Source: Lolliginicoccus lacisalsi
GTDB taxonomy: Bacteria > Actinomycetota > Actinomycetes > Mycobacteriales > Mycobacteriaceae
Assembly (NCBI RefSeq): GCF_014841105.1
Contig: NZ_JACYWE010000001.1
Location: 674,974-738,973, forward strand
Length of the DNA stretch: 64,000 nucleotides
Reading direction: 5' to 3'
Shown here piece after piece: positions 1 through 9,517 of the stretch. Position numbers and translations under genes: made by a program. The notes beneath the pieces are model-generated. The model was not told the origin of the DNA, did no database searches, and saw nothing but the letters and a program-made list of their open reading frames with translations. Positions within the stretch are counted from its first letter, which is position 1; every line of letters starts with the position of its first letter.

Positions 1-579
1 GCGGCTCGCGTAGGACTCGATGACGCGCCCCACGACGTTGAGCTGCCGCCCCGGCTTGACCGCCTTGATCGCCCGGTCCAGCGCCGCCTTGGTGCGCTCG
101 ACGAGCAGGCGATGCTCCTCGGAGACATTGCCGGCAAGGAAAGTCACACAGGTATCGCCATGCACATCGCCGATGTAGGCGGTCACGTCGATCTTGACGA
201 TGTCGCCGTCCTCGATCACCGTCGAGTCCGGGATGCCGTGGCAGATCACCTCGTTGAGTGACGTGCAGCAGGACTTCTGGAATCCGCGGTAGCCCAGCGT
301 CGACGGGTAGGCGCCGTGATCGCACAGGTACTCGTGCACCACCGCGTCGAGCGTGTCGGTGGTGACGCCGGGCTCCACGCGCTTGCCCGCCTCCACGATC
401 GCGTCGGCAGCGATGCGCCCCGCGACCCGCATGTTCTCGATCACCTCGGGCGTCTGCACCCACGGCTCATGCCCTTCCTTCGCCGTCTTGCGCCACGCGT
501 ACTCCGGGCGAGTGATCGAGGCGGGCACCTCACGGATCGGCGAGAGGGTTCCAGGCTGCAGGGCAGTGCGGGTCGACAT
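1..579 (-). CDS. map: Methionine aminopeptidase type I, C-terminus cut by window edge
   Basis: It removes the initiator methionine from nascent proteins in the cytoplasm. Reading the minus strand from the ATG at 579 gives an open frame of 193 codons that runs off the left edge. After an N-terminal extension of about 35 residues typical of actinobacterial MapB come the HGIPDS segment with the conserved histidine and the KIDV…GDVHGDT segment, whose two aspartates are metal ligands. The remaining ligands (a histidine and two glutamates) would lie beyond the window. Position next to the GNAT gene and ispG matches mapB (Rv2861c) of mycobacteria. Family assignment is secure; the protein cannot be checked for integrity. 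Confidence 0.93.
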   Translation of the reverse strand, partial: MSTRTALQPGTLSPIREVPASITRPEYAWRKTAKEGHEPWVQTPEVIENMRVAGRIAADAIVEAGKRVEPGVTTDTLDAVVHEYLCDHGAYPSTLGYRGFQKSCCTSLNEVICHGIPDSTVIEDGDIVKIDVTAYIGDVHGDTCVTFLAGNVSEEHRLLVERTKAALDRAIKAVKPGRQLNVVGRVIESYASR

Positions 580-630
580 GCTAACGAGGGTAATGGGCGG
601 GCGGTGCCGATGCGAGGAGCAGGGGGCCTG

Positions 631-1467
631 CTAATCGACGAGGACGGTCGCGAACGTCGCGACCTGCTGGAAGCCGACCTTGGCGTACATCGTGCGCGCG
701 GCCCGGTTGTAGCTGTTCACATAGAGGCTCGCGGTACGCCCGGATTTCACGATGGCCTGGGCGATCGTTGCTGTTCCCGCCGCACCGAGGCCGCAACCCC
801 GGTAATCGGGATGCACCCACACCCCATGGATCTGGCCGACCCGCTGCGACATCGAGCCCATCTCGGCCTTGAACACCACTTCGTCGCCCTCGAAGCGCAC
901 CCATGCCCGGCCTGACTCGATCAGCCCCTCGATGCGATAGCGGTAGGAGCGGCCCCCGTCGTGGGCGAGCGGGTCCACGCCGACCTCCTCGATGAACATC
1001 TTCACCGCGGCATCGAGATAGGGCTCGAGCTCGTCCTTGCGCGCGCGCCTGGTGAAGGGATCGGACTGGCAGCGCGGCGGCCCGGGCAAGGCGAGCATCG
1101 GCTGCTCGTCGCGGATCTCGCGCGCCGCTCCCCACTCGCTCTCGAGCTGCTCCCACAGCGGCAGCACCAGGTCAGCGCGCCCCACCAGCGAGGAACACAT
1201 GCGGGGGCCCCGGCAAGCACGATCCGCGAAGAACCGCATGTCGGTGTCGTCGCCGCGCAGCGGAATGAGGTTCACGCCGGAGAAGCAGAGGGACTCCTCG
1301 GGGCGGCCCCGGCTCCACATCTCGCCCCGCAGGAAGCGCGGATCCACGCCGAACTCCTCGATGCGCGAGGCAACCATGCAGCTCGCGATCGGGTCGTTGT
1401 CGAGCGCGCGCAGCACCGCTGGGGTATCGCGCAACCCCAGCGGACGGGCGCCCAGCAACTTCAGCAC
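631..1467 (-). CDS. GNAT-family N-acetyltransferase with N-terminal DUF4081-like domain
   Basis: A 278-residue protein starting at GTG 1467. The C-terminal half has the GNAT acetyl-CoA fold signature: a beta strand with GVWVHPDYRG followed by the pyrophosphate-binding G-L-G-A-A-G loop, then the YVNSYNRAARTMYAKVGF end that closes most GNAT domains. The N-terminal half looks like the actinobacterial DUF4081 region found in Rv2867c, the gene in the same place in M. tuberculosis. The substrate is unknown. It lies downstream of ispG by 126 bp and 51 bp before map. The stop codon sits in a small perfect hairpin (618–632). Confidence 0.85.
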   Translation of the reverse strand: MLKLLGARPLGLRDTPAVLRALDNDPIASCMVASRIEEFGVDPRFLRGEMWSRGRPEESLCFSGVNLIPLRGDDTDMRFFADRACRGPRMCSSLVGRADLVLPLWEQLESEWGAAREIRDEQPMLALPGPPRCQSDPFTRRARKDELEPYLDAAVKMFIEEVGVDPLAHDGGRSYRYRIEGLIESGRAWVRFEGDEVVFKAEMGSMSQRVGQIHGVWVHPDYRGCGLGAAGTATIAQAIVKSGRTASLYVNSYNRAARTMYAKVGFQQVATFATVLVD

Positions 1468-1593
1468 AACTCAAGATTGCCACGAGAATGGGGGTCAGCG
1501 GTACCCCGTTTGGGGGGCAAGAACGAAAAAAGAGGAACGAGACCGTGCCAGGTCCGTGATCAGACCGCGATCCTGGGCTCACCGGTGGCTGGC

Positions 1594-2772
1594 TCAGCTC
1601 ACCGTGACGACCGGTCCACCGGTGCCGGTCTCCCCGAATTCCTCGGCGATGCGCATCGCCTCCTCGATCAGGGTCTCCACGATCTTCGCCTCGGGCACCG
1701 TCTTGATGACCTTGCCCTTGACGAAGATCTGGCCCTTGCCATTGCCGGACGCGACACCGAGGTCCGCCTCGCGCGCCTCGCCGGGCCCGTTGACCACGCA
1801 GCCCATCACCGCGACCCGCAGCGGGATGTCCATGCCCTCGAGGCCCGCGGTGACCTCGTTGGCGAGCGAATACACATCGACCTGGGCGCGCCCGCACGAC
1901 GGGCAGGAGACGATCTCGAGCTTGCGCGGGCGCAGGTTCAGCGATTGCAGGATCTGGTTGCCCACCTTGACCTCCTCGACAGGAGGCGCGGACAACGAGA
2001 CCCGGATCGTGTCGCCGATGCCCCGCGAGAGCAGCGCGCCGAACGCGACGGCGGACTTGATGGTCCCCTGGAACGCTGGGCCAGCCTCGGTCACGCCGAG
2101 ATGCAGCGGGTAGTCGCATTGCTCGGCGAGCAGCTCGTAGGCCCGCACCATCACGACGGGATCATTGTGCTTGACGGAGATCTTGATGTCGCCGAAGCCG
2201 TGCTCCTCGAACAGGCCCGCTTCCCACAGCGCCGACTCGACGAGCGCCTCCGGGGTGGCCTTGCCATACTTGCCGAGGATGCGCGGATCGAGCGAGCCGG
2301 CGTTCACGCCGATGCGGATGGGGATGCCCGCCTCGCCAGCGGCCTTCGCCACCTCCTTGACGCGACCGTCGAACTCCTTGATGTTGCCGGGGTTCACCCG
2401 CACCGCGGCGCAGCCCGCCTCGATCGCGGAGAAGATGTAGCGCGGCTGGAAGTGGATATCGGCGATCACGGGGATCTGGCTCTTGCGCGCGATCTCGGCG
2501 AGCGCATCCGCGTCCTCCTGGCGCGGGCACGCCACCCGCACGATGTCGCAGCCCGACGCGGTGAGCTCGGCGGTCTGCTGCAGCGTCGCGTTCACGTCAT
2601 GGGTCTTGGTGGTGGTCATCGACTGCACCGAGACCGGGTGCTCACTGCCAACGCCGACCGAGCCGACCATCAGTTGCCGGGTGCGGCGACGGGGCGCAAG
2701 GACCTCGACCGGTCCCGCTGGCATACCGAGGCCGATCGCATTGGTGGTTCCGGCCGAGCTCGTGCCTGTCAC
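1594..2772 (-). CDS. ispG: 4-hydroxy-3-methylbut-2-en-1-yl diphosphate synthase IspG/GcpE
   Basis: It converts MEcPP to HMBPP, the penultimate step of the non-mevalonate isoprenoid pathway, using a [4Fe-4S] cluster. The 392-residue length suits the bacterial single-TIM-barrel form. The cluster cysteines are visible in SCPSCGR and in [10 protein letters not shown] near the C-terminus. The GTG start at 2772 is preceded by an AAGGAAGG ribosome-binding site. It shares a cluster with dxr, another enzyme of the same pathway, with the protease gene between them, as in mycobacteria (Rv2868c–Rv2870c). Confidence 0.96.
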   Translation of the reverse strand: MTGTSSAGTTNAIGLGMPAGPVEVLAPRRRTRQLMVGSVGVGSEHPVSVQSMTTTKTHDVNATLQQTAELTASGCDIVRVACPRQEDADALAEIARKSQIPVIADIHFQPRYIFSAIEAGCAAVRVNPGNIKEFDGRVKEVAKAAGEAGIPIRIGVNAGSLDPRILGKYGKATPEALVESALWEAGLFEEHGFGDIKISVKHNDPVVMVRAYELLAEQCDYPLHLGVTEAGPAFQGTIKSAVAFGALLSRGIGDTIRVSLSAPPVEEVKVGNQILQSLNLRPRKLEIVSCPSCGRAQVDVYSLANEVTAGLEGMDIPLRVAVMGCVVNGPGEAREADLGVASGNGKGQIFVKGKVIKTVPEAKIVETLIEEAMRIAEEFGETGTGGPVVTVS

Positions 2773-2848
2773 AACAAACCTTCCTTCAACGTCTCGCGCC
2801 CCTGGGGTGCCTGAAGCCGTGGCACCAGTGTGGCAGCGGGGCGTGCCA

Positions 2849-4102
2849 CTAGAACAATCTGATCGGGTTGACGATGTCGGCGGTGATGGTCAACAGCATA
2901 ACCGCGCCGCCGAGGAGCATCACCGTGAACGTGATCGGCAACAACTTGGTGTAGTCGACCGGGGCGCCATTGGGCTTGCCCATCATGCGCCGGATGCGGT
3001 TGCGGATCGACTCATAGATGGTCACCGCGATGTGCCCGCCATCGAGCGGCAGCAAGGGCAGCAGGTTGAACAGCCCGATGAAGAAGTTGAGGCTCGCGAG
3101 CAGCAGGATGAACACTTCCCACAGGCCGCGCTCCGCGACCTCCCCACCGATGCGGCTCGCGCCGACCACGCTGATCGGGGTGTCCGGGTCGCGATCCTCC
3201 CCCATGATCGACCGCACCACCGCGGGCATGCGCTCGGGGATCCGCAGCATCGCGTCCCACGTGAGCACCGCCATATCGCCGGTGAACGCGACGGATGCGG
3301 GGACCGCCGGAAGAACGCCCAGCGGCTCGGGCGGGGCCAAGCGACCGGCCCCCACGCCGATGGCGCTGACCGTCTCCGGCCGCGCTTGCTCGAGGGACTG
3401 CCCCGGCTCGATCACGTAGCGCTGCGCGGGCTCCACCTGTACCGGGAAATCGAGGCGCTCCTCGCCACGCTCGACCGTCACCGTGATGACGCCCTCGGCA
3501 GGCTGCACCAGGCGCACGAGCTCACCGAAATCCGCTACGGGCTGCCCATCGACCGCGACGATCAGATCGCCCGGCTCGATGCCCGCCTCCTCGGCCGGGC
3601 CGGTCCCGGCGCAGTCCGAGACACCGCCGGGCACCCAGCGGCCCTGCGCGTCCTGCCGGGGAGGCTCCTGCGACGCGGCCACGCAGCCGACGTCGCCCAC
3701 GACAGCGCTCGACGACAGCATCAGGTTGGGCAGGCCCCAGCCCACCGCGAGCACCACGACCAGCACGAAGCCGAACACGAAGTTGCCCATCGGGCCGCCC
3801 AGCATCACCACCAGGCGCTTCCAGGTGGCCTGCTTGTACATCGCTCGCTCATGCTCGTCCGGCTCCAGCTCATCGAGAGCCGTCATCCCCGCGATGTCAC
3901 AGAAGCCACCCGCAGGGATCGCCTTGAGCCCATACTCCGTCTCCCCGCGCCGCCACGAGAACAGCGTCGGGCCGAAGCCGATGAAGTACCGGCGCACCTT
4001 CATGCCGAAAGCCTTGGCGGTGAGGAAATGGCCGTACTCGTGCAGCGCGATCGACAAGCCAATGCCGAGCGCGAACAGGGTCACGCCAAACGCAAACATC
4101 AT
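2849..4102 (-). CDS. rip1: Site-2 intramembrane zinc metalloprotease (Rip1/RseP family)
   Basis: It cleaves anti-sigma factors and other membrane substrates inside the bilayer. The HEYGH zinc motif is at residues 21–25 in the first membrane helix, and the second active-site motif LLPLDGGH lies in a C-terminal helix. A PDZ domain sits between them (around residues 170–215, with [15 protein letters not shown]). The length of 417 and position between ispG and dxr match Rip1 (Rv2869c). The start ATGATG overlaps the dxr stop by 4 bp, so the two are likely translationally coupled. Confidence 0.94.
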   Translation of the reverse strand: MMFAFGVTLFALGIGLSIALHEYGHFLTAKAFGMKVRRYFIGFGPTLFSWRRGETEYGLKAIPAGGFCDIAGMTALDELEPDEHERAMYKQATWKRLVVMLGGPMGNFVFGFVLVVVLAVGWGLPNLMLSSSAVVGDVGCVAASQEPPRQDAQGRWVPGGVSDCAGTGPAEEAGIEPGDLIVAVDGQPVADFGELVRLVQPAEGVITVTVERGEERLDFPVQVEPAQRYVIEPGQSLEQARPETVSAIGVGAGRLAPPEPLGVLPAVPASVAFTGDMAVLTWDAMLRIPERMPAVVRSIMGEDRDPDTPISVVGASRIGGEVAERGLWEVFILLLASLNFFIGLFNLLPLLPLDGGHIAVTIYESIRNRIRRMMGKPNGAPVDYTKLLPITFTVMLLGGAVMLLTITADIVNPIRLF

Positions 4103-5268
4103 GAGCGGGCTTCATCCTCCTGGGCGATGAGCTCACGGGCACGGGCACGGGCCCAGCCCTCCGCGGCGAGCACATCCTCGACCGTCGACGGCGCTACCGA
4201 CCATTCGCCTGCGGCCGCGAGCACCTCCTCAACGATACGGACGATCCGGGGGAAACGCAGGCCCGCAGTGAGGAACGCCGCAGCAGCCTCCTCGTTCGCC
4301 GCGTTGTACACCGCCGTCGAGCAGCCCCCGGCCACCCCCGCCTCCCGCGCGAGCCGCACCGCCGGGAACACCGCGTCGTCCAGCGGCTCGAAGGTCCACG
4401 AGGACGCCTCCGCGAAATCCAGCCGCGGCGCCGCGCCCGCCACCCGATCCGGCCACCCCAGCGCCAGCGCGATCGGCAGGCGCATGCTCGGCGGGCTCGC
4501 TTGCGCGATCGTGGACCCATCGACGAACGTCACCATCGAATGCACGATCGACTGCGGATGCACCACCACATCGATCTGCTCGTACGGCACGCCGAACAGC
4601 AGGTGCGTCTCGATCAGCTCCAGGCCCTTGTTCACCAGAGTCGCCGAGTTCAACGTATTCATCGGCCCCATCGACCACGTCGGATGCGCCCCCGCTTGCT
4701 CCGGCGTCACAGGCTCGAGCCGCTCGGCCGGCCATCCGCGGAACGGCCCGCCCGACGCGGTCAGCACGATGCGGTCCACCTCGCCGCGCGCTCCCGACCG
4801 CAAGCACTGCGCCATCGCCGAATGCTCCGAGTCCACCGGCACGATCTGCCCCGGTGCCGCGGCCTCGAGCACCAGCGAGCCGCCTGCTACCAGGGATTCC
4901 TTGTTCGCCAGGGCGAGCCGCGCGCCCGTGGCCAGCGCCGCCAGGGTCGGCCGCAGCCCCAGGGAGCCCACTAGCGCGTTCAGCACGACATCCGCCTCGA
5001 CGGACTCCACGAGCTCCGTGGCCGCGGCCTCCCCGCGCAGCACCCCCTCGACGCCGAGCTCCTCCGCAGCCTCCACTGACGCCACCGCGACGCGATGCCC
5101 CGGGACGCCCGTCGCCGCGATCTGCCGCCGCAGCAGGTCCACGTTGCCGCCCCCGGCCGCGAGGCCCACCACCTCGAACCGCTCCGGGTTCTCCGCGATC
5201 ACCTCCAGGGCCTGCGTGCCGATCGAGCCAGTGCTGCCAAGGAGAAGAACACGAGTCGGTGAGGTCAC
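4099..5268 (-). CDS. dxr: 1-deoxy-D-xylulose 5-phosphate reductoisomerase
   Basis: First committed step of the MEP pathway: DXP plus NADPH to MEP. The NADPH-binding [10 protein letters not shown] motif is at the N-terminus. The metal and substrate residues are in VDSEHSA and in TASGGPFRG, and NKGLELIE is also present. I prefer the GTG at 5268 (protein begins [11 protein letters not shown], 389 residues) over an upstream in-frame start at 5304, because homologues begin just before the Rossmann motif. The 3' end overlaps rip1 by 4 bp. Confidence 0.95.
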   Translation of the reverse strand: MTSPTRVLLLGSTGSIGTQALEVIAENPERFEVVGLAAGGGNVDLLRRQIAATGVPGHRVAVASVEAAEELGVEGVLRGEAAATELVESVEADVVLNALVGSLGLRPTLAALATGARLALANKESLVAGGSLVLEAAAPGQIVPVDSEHSAMAQCLRSGARGEVDRIVLTASGGPFRGWPAERLEPVTPEQAGAHPTWSMGPMNTLNSATLVNKGLELIETHLLFGVPYEQIDVVVHPQSIVHSMVTFVDGSTIAQASPPSMRLPIALALGWPDRVAGAAPRLDFAEASSWTFEPLDDAVFPAVRLAREAGVAGGCSTAVYNAANEEAAAAFLTAGLRFPRIVRIVEEVLAAAGEWSVAPSTVEDVLAAEGWARARARELIAQEDEARS

Positions 5269-5454
5269 CCCGTCATTGTGGCCGATGGCGCCGGGGCCCT
5301 GCACCGCGCGGTGCCGCGCGCCGCGCCGGCCCGGCTTCTGGCAACCCCTCCTGGATGCGCCCGCGCGCGATGTGTCACGATAAGCTCAGTGAACCGCGCG
5401 TACCCGGGGCAGGCCCGGGCCGCGTCAGCGTTCAGGCGATCAGGAGGAACCACG

Positions 5455-5730
5455 GTGGCCAGCACAGAAATCGATCCAGGCCTCGAGCGCGCCGTCGCGC
5501 GATCAAAGATCGACCCGCAGGACGAGCCCTCGGTGGGCTGGGGCTGGCACGGCGAGTTCCCCGCCGCGTTCCAGGCCGTGGGCTGGATTTTCACGATCAT
5601 GGTGTTCGCCTACCTCATCGGCAACCACGAGGGCAATATCGAGAATGCCTTCATCCTCGGCACCGGCGTCACCATCGCCGTCCTGCTCATCAAGTACAAC
5701 ATCGACTCGCGCAAGGCCAAGCGCCGCTAG
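5455..5730 (+). CDS. DUF2631 small membrane protein
   Basis: A 91-residue protein from GTG 5455, with the ribosome-binding site AGGAGG about 10 bases upstream. It has a polar N-terminus followed by two hydrophobic stretches (about residues 40–56 and 64–80) and a basic end KAKRR. This is the layout of the actinobacterial DUF2631 family, found near dxr/rip1 in mycobacteria (Rv2876). Function is unknown. It is divergent from dxr and convergent with rlmN. Confidence 0.8.
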   Translation: MASTEIDPGLERAVARSKIDPQDEPSVGWGWHGEFPAAFQAVGWIFTIMVFAYLIGNHEGNIENAFILGTGVTIAVLLIKYNIDSRKAKRR

Positions 5731-5754
5731 AGAATGTGGTGGCCCGCACCCAGT

Positions 5755-5866
5755 TGCGGGCCGTGGCGCGGGCCCTGGTGCGGGCCGTAGCGCGGGCCCA
5801 GGGGCGGGCCGTAGCGCGGGCCCAGGGACGGGCCGTAGCGCGGGCCCAGGGGCGGGCCCAGGGGCA
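5755..5866. repeat. 24-bp tandem repeat, about four copies
   Basis: The GTAG/GTGG landmarks fall at 5763, 5787, 5811 and 5835, giving an exact 24-bp period. The last three copies are nearly identical and consist of alternating CGGGCC and GGGCCC blocks. A minus-strand frame through it would encode an eight-residue Gly-Pro-Arg-Tyr type repeat, but I see no convincing gene start or family, so I treat it as non-coding DNA in a convergent intergenic region. Confidence 0.8.
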
Positions 5867-5902
5867 GCTGCCACCCCAAGCGCGCCGGGCCCACGTATCT
5901 CA

Positions 5903-5936
5903 CATAGCTGCCACTGAAATGTCGGTGGCAGCTATG
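5903..5936. terminator. Perfect 12-bp inverted repeat between convergent genes
   Basis: The arms CATAGCTGCCAC (5903–5914) and GTGGCAGCTATG (5925–5936) pair perfectly around a 10-base loop. It lies between DUF2631 (ends 5730, plus) and rlmN (ends 6061, minus), where a bidirectional terminator is expected. There is no T-run on either side, so Rho-independent function is uncertain. A regulator binding site is the alternative. Confidence 0.5.
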
Positions 5937-5990
5937 CGTATTGGTGGCGGGAGATGCCCTTGGGTGGCGAGGACCATCCACGTCCACGGC

Positions 5991-6096
5991 GAACAGCCCA
6001 GAGCGCAGCCTGCCGCCGCGAGCTGCCCGCAAGCCGCCGCGAACAGCCCAGACCTCTGCTTCAGCCTTCCGCCGCGAGCTGCCCGCAAGCCGCCGC
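5991..6096. repeat. Tandem duplication of the rlmN 3' end
   Basis: Two adjacent units both begin with GAACAGCCCAGA (5991 and 6041) and both end with the block CCGCGAGCTGCCCGCAAGCC. The second unit contains the last codons of rlmN. The first is a copy lying beyond the stop codon. This looks like a recent local duplication of about 50–56 bp that extended the intergenic region without disturbing the gene. Confidence 0.75.
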
Positions 6097-7170
6097 GATC
6101 TCCTGGCCGCGGGTATCGCGCACCGTGCATGGCACACCCTGCGCTTGCACGCGCCGCACGAACTCCGCCTCGGCGGCCTTCGGGCTCGCATCCCACTTGC
6201 TGCCCGGCGTCGGGTTCAGCGGGATGACGTTGACATGCACGAACTGGCCGAGCGCCTTGTGGAGCTTCTTGCCCAGCAGGTCCGCGCGCCACGGTTGATC
6301 GTTGATATCGCGGATCAAGGCGTACTCGATCGACACGCGGCGGCCGGTCTGGTCGGCGTAGTACCGGGCCGCTTCGAGCACCTCGGCCACCGACCAGCGG
6401 TTGTTCACCGGAACGAGCGTGTCGCGCAGCTCATCGTCCGGCGTATGCAGCGACACGGCGAGGGTGACACTGAGGCCCTCGTCAGCGAGCTTGCGGATCG
6501 CCGGGGCCAGACCGACGGTGGAGACCGTCACGTTGCGCTGGGAGAGCCCTAGCCCGCGCGGGGCAGGATCAGTGATGCGTCGTACCGCGGCGAGCACGCG
6601 CTTGTAGTTCGCCAGCGGTCCCCCCATGCCCATGAACACGACGTTGGACAGCCGCCCGGGACTGCCCCCGACCTCGCCATCGCGCATCGCGGCCGCGGCG
6701 GCCCGGACCTGGTCGACGATCTCGGCTGTGGAGAGGTTGCGATCAAGCCCCGCCTGGCCGGTGGCGCAGAACGGGCAGGCCATGCCGCACCCGGCCTGGC
6801 TCGAGATGCACACCGTGGCACGATCGCGATAGCGCATGAGCACGCTCTCGAGGAGGGTGCCGTCGTGGGCCTTCCACAAGGTCTTGCGCGTCTCTCCGCG
6901 ATCGCACGCCAGGTGCCGGACGGGTTCGAGCAGCGGGGGGAACAGCGCATCGGCTACGGTCGCGCGAGCAGCAGCGGGAAGGTCCGTCATCGCGTGCGGA
7001 TCAGCATCGAGGCGACCGTAGTAGTGGCGGGCGATCTGGTCCGCCCGGAAGGCTGGCAGTCCGAGCTCCGTGACAGCGGACTTGCGATCGGCGGGATCAA
7101 GATCAGCAAAATGGCGCGGTGGTATCCCGCGGCGGGGCGCGGTGAAGACAAGAGGAATGTTCGCAGTCAT
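6061..7170 (-). CDS. rlmN: Dual-specificity 23S rRNA/tRNA m2A methyltransferase RlmN
   Basis: A radical-SAM enzyme that makes 2-methyladenosine in 23S rRNA (A2503) and some tRNAs. The radical-SAM cysteines are C128, C132 and C135 (CGMACPFC). [12 protein letters not shown] and the C-terminal [16 protein letters not shown] segment with the mechanistic cysteine are also present. The length of 369 residues is normal. Position beside cdsA matches Rv2880c, although here a LapA gene and a methyltransferase gene lie between them. Its last codons are part of a tandem duplication. Confidence 0.96.
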   Translation of the reverse strand: MTANIPLVFTAPRRGIPPRHFADLDPADRKSAVTELGLPAFRADQIARHYYGRLDADPHAMTDLPAAARATVADALFPPLLEPVRHLACDRGETRKTLWKAHDGTLLESVLMRYRDRATVCISSQAGCGMACPFCATGQAGLDRNLSTAEIVDQVRAAAAAMRDGEVGGSPGRLSNVVFMGMGGPLANYKRVLAAVRRITDPAPRGLGLSQRNVTVSTVGLAPAIRKLADEGLSVTLAVSLHTPDDELRDTLVPVNNRWSVAEVLEAARYYADQTGRRVSIEYALIRDINDQPWRADLLGKKLHKALGQFVHVNVIPLNPTPGSKWDASPKAAEAEFVRRVQAQGVPCTVRDTRGQEIAAACGQLAAEG

Positions 7171-7247
7171 GGCCGCACCAGTGTCCCACGGATCTCCGTG
7201 AAGTCCGAACTAGTGCGCCGGTTCACCAAATCAGCCATGATCAATAC

Positions 7248-7733
7248 ATGGCATCCAAATCCACGGACCCCTCACCGAAGGAACCCGTTTCCAGCTCCAA
7301 GGATCCGACAGCGGAGCCCTCGTCGCACCGCTTCGGCTCCAAGTCCGCCTCGCCTGACGCGACGACGTCGAGCACGACTGGCACCTCCTCCACGACGTCT
7401 CCCGAATCGAGCACGGCTGCCTCGGCACCGTCCCCGGGGAAGCACGGGAAGCCGGAGAAGCAAGGCAAGCACGCCAAGCAGAACCTGCCGCATACCCGCG
7501 CAGGCTCGTGGTGGACCGCACTGATCATCGGCGCGGCGCTGCTGATCATCCTGCTGGTGTTCATCCTGCAGAACCTCGAGACGCAGACCATCCACATCCT
7601 GGTGTGGCAGATGGACATGCCGGTTGGCGTGGCTCTGCTCGGCGCCGCGATCCTCGGCGTGCTGATCACCGCGACCATCGGCGGCATCAGGATCGTGCAG
7701 TTGCGGCGACAGGCACGAAAGGGCATGAACTAG
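7248..7733 (+). CDS. LapA-domain (DUF1049) membrane protein
   Basis: A 161-residue protein from ATG 7248. The first 75 or so residues are Ser/Thr/Pro/Lys-rich and look disordered. Two hydrophobic helices follow (about 87–107 and 125–147), joined by the NLETQTIHILVWQMDMPVG stretch that typifies LapA/DUF1049 proteins. In Gram-negatives LapA regulates LPS assembly. In actinobacteria there is no LPS and the role is unknown. It is flanked by minus-strand genes on both sides, so it has its own promoter. Confidence 0.78.
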   Translation: MASKSTDPSPKEPVSSSKDPTAEPSSHRFGSKSASPDATTSSTTGTSSTTSPESSTAASAPSPGKHGKPEKQGKHAKQNLPHTRAGSWWTALIIGAALLIILLVFILQNLETQTIHILVWQMDMPVGVALLGAAILGVLITATIGGIRIVQLRRQARKGMN

Positions 7734-7787
7734 TCGCATCGCCCTTGGCTCTCGACGGCCGTGCCCGCCCGGCGCGGCCCGGTCCTG

Positions 7788-8522
7788 CTACGCCCCGCCG
7801 CTGCCGATCCTCGGCTTGCGGAGGCAATGGACCCGGTACCGCACGGGCAGGCATGTGCCGACGACCTGCTGCCGCGCGCGGCTCGCCACTCTCGGGCTGA
7901 ACTCGATGCCAAGGACTGCCTCGAGGTCCGCCCGCGAGCCGAAAACCCACTCGGTGTCGATGCGCGCGAGCTCGAAACCCTGGCGTTCGAAGAACGCCTC
8001 CACTGCCACGGGATCGTACCGGGGCAGGTCCGCGCGCATCCACTCCCCGTAGTGACCGGCCGTCGCGTCGAGGTCCACGACGAGCAGGCACCCGCCCGGC
8101 ACGAGCACCCGCAGCGCTTCCCTGATGCCGGGCTCGCAGCCGGGTCCGAAGAAGTAGGCAGTGCGCGCGTGCACGATGTCCACGCTCGATCCAGGCAGCG
8201 GGATCGCATCGGCCCGGCCCTGGAGGACGATGACGTTGCCGAGGTCGGCGGTACGCTCGCGGGCCGCACCAACGAGAGGCGGGTGCGGCTCGATCCCAGT
8301 GACGGCGCGCGCCTGCTCGGCGAACAGCGGCAGGTGGTAGCCGGTTCCACACCCGATATCCACGATGTGCGCCCCGGACCAGCCCGCGTGGCGCTGCAGC
8401 TCAGCAGCAAGCGCTCCCGCGTGGTCCTGCGCGGCGTTCTCGATCTCATAGATCTCTGGCCAGTGCCAGATGTTGGGGCTAGGGATCGTGACGGTCCCCC
8501 TGCGCCGACCGCCGCGAAGCAT
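7788..8522 (-). CDS. Class I SAM-dependent methyltransferase
   Basis: A 244-residue protein with the Rossmann-fold motif I VDIGCGTGYHLPLF, motif II-like ITGIEPHP (acidic residue contacting the ribose), and a later GRADAIPLPGSSVDIVHAR segment (motif IV region) followed by LRVLVPGGCLLVVDLD. This is the methyltransferase type 11/25 fold seen in ubiquinone/biotin-type and antibiotic-modifying enzymes. The substrate cannot be told. It ends 31 bp downstream of cdsA in the same direction and may be cotranscribed with it. Confidence 0.8.
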   Translation of the reverse strand: MLRGGRRRGTVTIPSPNIWHWPEIYEIENAAQDHAGALAAELQRHAGWSGAHIVDIGCGTGYHLPLFAEQARAVTGIEPHPPLVGAARERTADLGNVIVLQGRADAIPLPGSSVDIVHARTAYFFGPGCEPGIREALRVLVPGGCLLVVDLDATAGHYGEWMRADLPRYDPVAVEAFFERQGFELARIDTEWVFGSRADLEAVLGIEFSPRVASRARQQVVGTCLPVRYRVHCLRKPRIGSGGA

Positions 8523-8553
8523 GCCCTGGCCCTTCCCCCGCTGCCCTGGGCTG

Positions 8554-9465
8554 CTAGACGGTCAGCGGATAGCCCAGGAGCATCACGAACACCCACAGCA
8601 CGACCGCAGCAACGACGAGCGAGTCGAGCCGGTCCATCAGCCCGCCGTGACCGGGCAGGAGGGTACCCATGTCCTTGATGCCGAGGTCACGCTTGAACTG
8701 TGACTCGATGAGATCGCCGATCGTGCCAAACACCACGAGGGCCGCGCCGATGAGCGCTCCGATGAGCGGATGCTCCCCAAGGATCAAAGTGACGGTGAGG
8801 ATGCTGCCGATGATGCCAGCGATCATCGAGCCCGCGAAGCCCTCCCAGGACTTCTTCGGGCTGATCCGCGGCACCATGGGGTGCTTGCCGAACAGCACAC
8901 CCGCGGTATAGCCACCCACGTCCGAGCAGATCACGCCGATCATCAGGACCCAGATCGGGCCAGCGCCCTTCTCGGTGAGGACGAGCAGCGCGCCCACGCT
9001 CGTGAAGAGGATCACCCAGGTCGCCACGAACAAGGTGATGGCGGAGTCGCACACATAGTTCTCGGGCTTTCCCGAGAGGCCATTGCGCAGCAGGCACCAC
9101 ATCATGCAGGTGACGGTGGTGACGGCGAAGCCCGTGAAGACTCCGGTGATCCCGAAGGGCAGGGAGGCGAGCACCGTCGCGGGCCCACCGATGACCATCG
9201 GGATGAGCGGCAGGTACACGCCTTGCTGGCGCAACCGCTTGTACAGCTCCCAGATCGCTAGCCCGACAGCGACGGCGACGATGCCGACCCATCCTCGTGG
9301 AGCGAGCAGCAGCACCGCCACGATGACGGCGCCCAGGCCCGCCCCCACACCGATGGCAGCGGGCAGGTTGCGGCCCGCCCTGGAGGTCTTCTTCTCCTCG
9401 GGGTCAGCGGTCGCCGGCTCCGCTGGCTCGCCCATTGGCTGGTGCGACTCGTGCCCGTCGACCAC
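8554..9465 (-). CDS. cdsA: Phosphatidate cytidylyltransferase
   Basis: It makes CDP-diacylglycerol from phosphatidic acid and CTP at the membrane, the branch point for phosphatidylinositol, cardiolipin and phosphatidylethanolamine. The protein has a polar N-terminus, then about eight hydrophobic helices, the KKSWEG segment, and the C-terminal family signature IKDMGTLLPGHGGLMDRLDS. Start GTG 9465 has a GAGGAG site upstream. It lies directly downstream of frr, as in most bacteria. Confidence 0.95.
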   Translation of the reverse strand: MVDGHESHQPMGEPAEPATADPEEKKTSRAGRNLPAAIGVGAGLGAVIVAVLLLAPRGWVGIVAVAVGLAIWELYKRLRQQGVYLPLIPMVIGGPATVLASLPFGITGVFTGFAVTTVTCMMWCLLRNGLSGKPENYVCDSAITLFVATWVILFTSVGALLVLTEKGAGPIWVLMIGVICSDVGGYTAGVLFGKHPMVPRISPKKSWEGFAGSMIAGIIGSILTVTLILGEHPLIGALIGAALVVFGTIGDLIESQFKRDLGIKDMGTLLPGHGGLMDRLDSLVVAAVVLWVFVMLLGYPLTV

Positions 9466-9517
9466 TGCTTATCTCCTCGTGCGCCCGGTTTGACTGATCA
9501 TTCACTCACGGTTGAGG

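Noticed and set aside
961..2814. Long plus-strand open frame (617 codons)
   Set aside because: Antisense to GNAT and ispG, His/Arg-rich composition typical of a shadow frame in GC-rich DNA.
2819..2849. GTGGCAC/GTGCCAC inverted repeat between rip1 and ispG as a terminator
   Set aside because: Only 7 bp with a 17-base loop, overlaps competing pairings and has no T-run.
2483..5383. Plus-strand open frame of 966 codons
   Set aside because: Lies opposite ispG, rip1 and dxr, which are secure. The translation is low-complexity Ser/Arg/Pro.
5755..5866. Possible CRISPR array
   Set aside because: Unit is 24 bp with no unique spacers and no cas genes nearby; it is a simple tandem repeat.
5727..6191. 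Minus-strand Gly-Pro-Arg-Tyr repeat protein
   Set aside because: Overlaps the end of rlmN, arises from the tandem DNA repeat, and has no family support or start signal.
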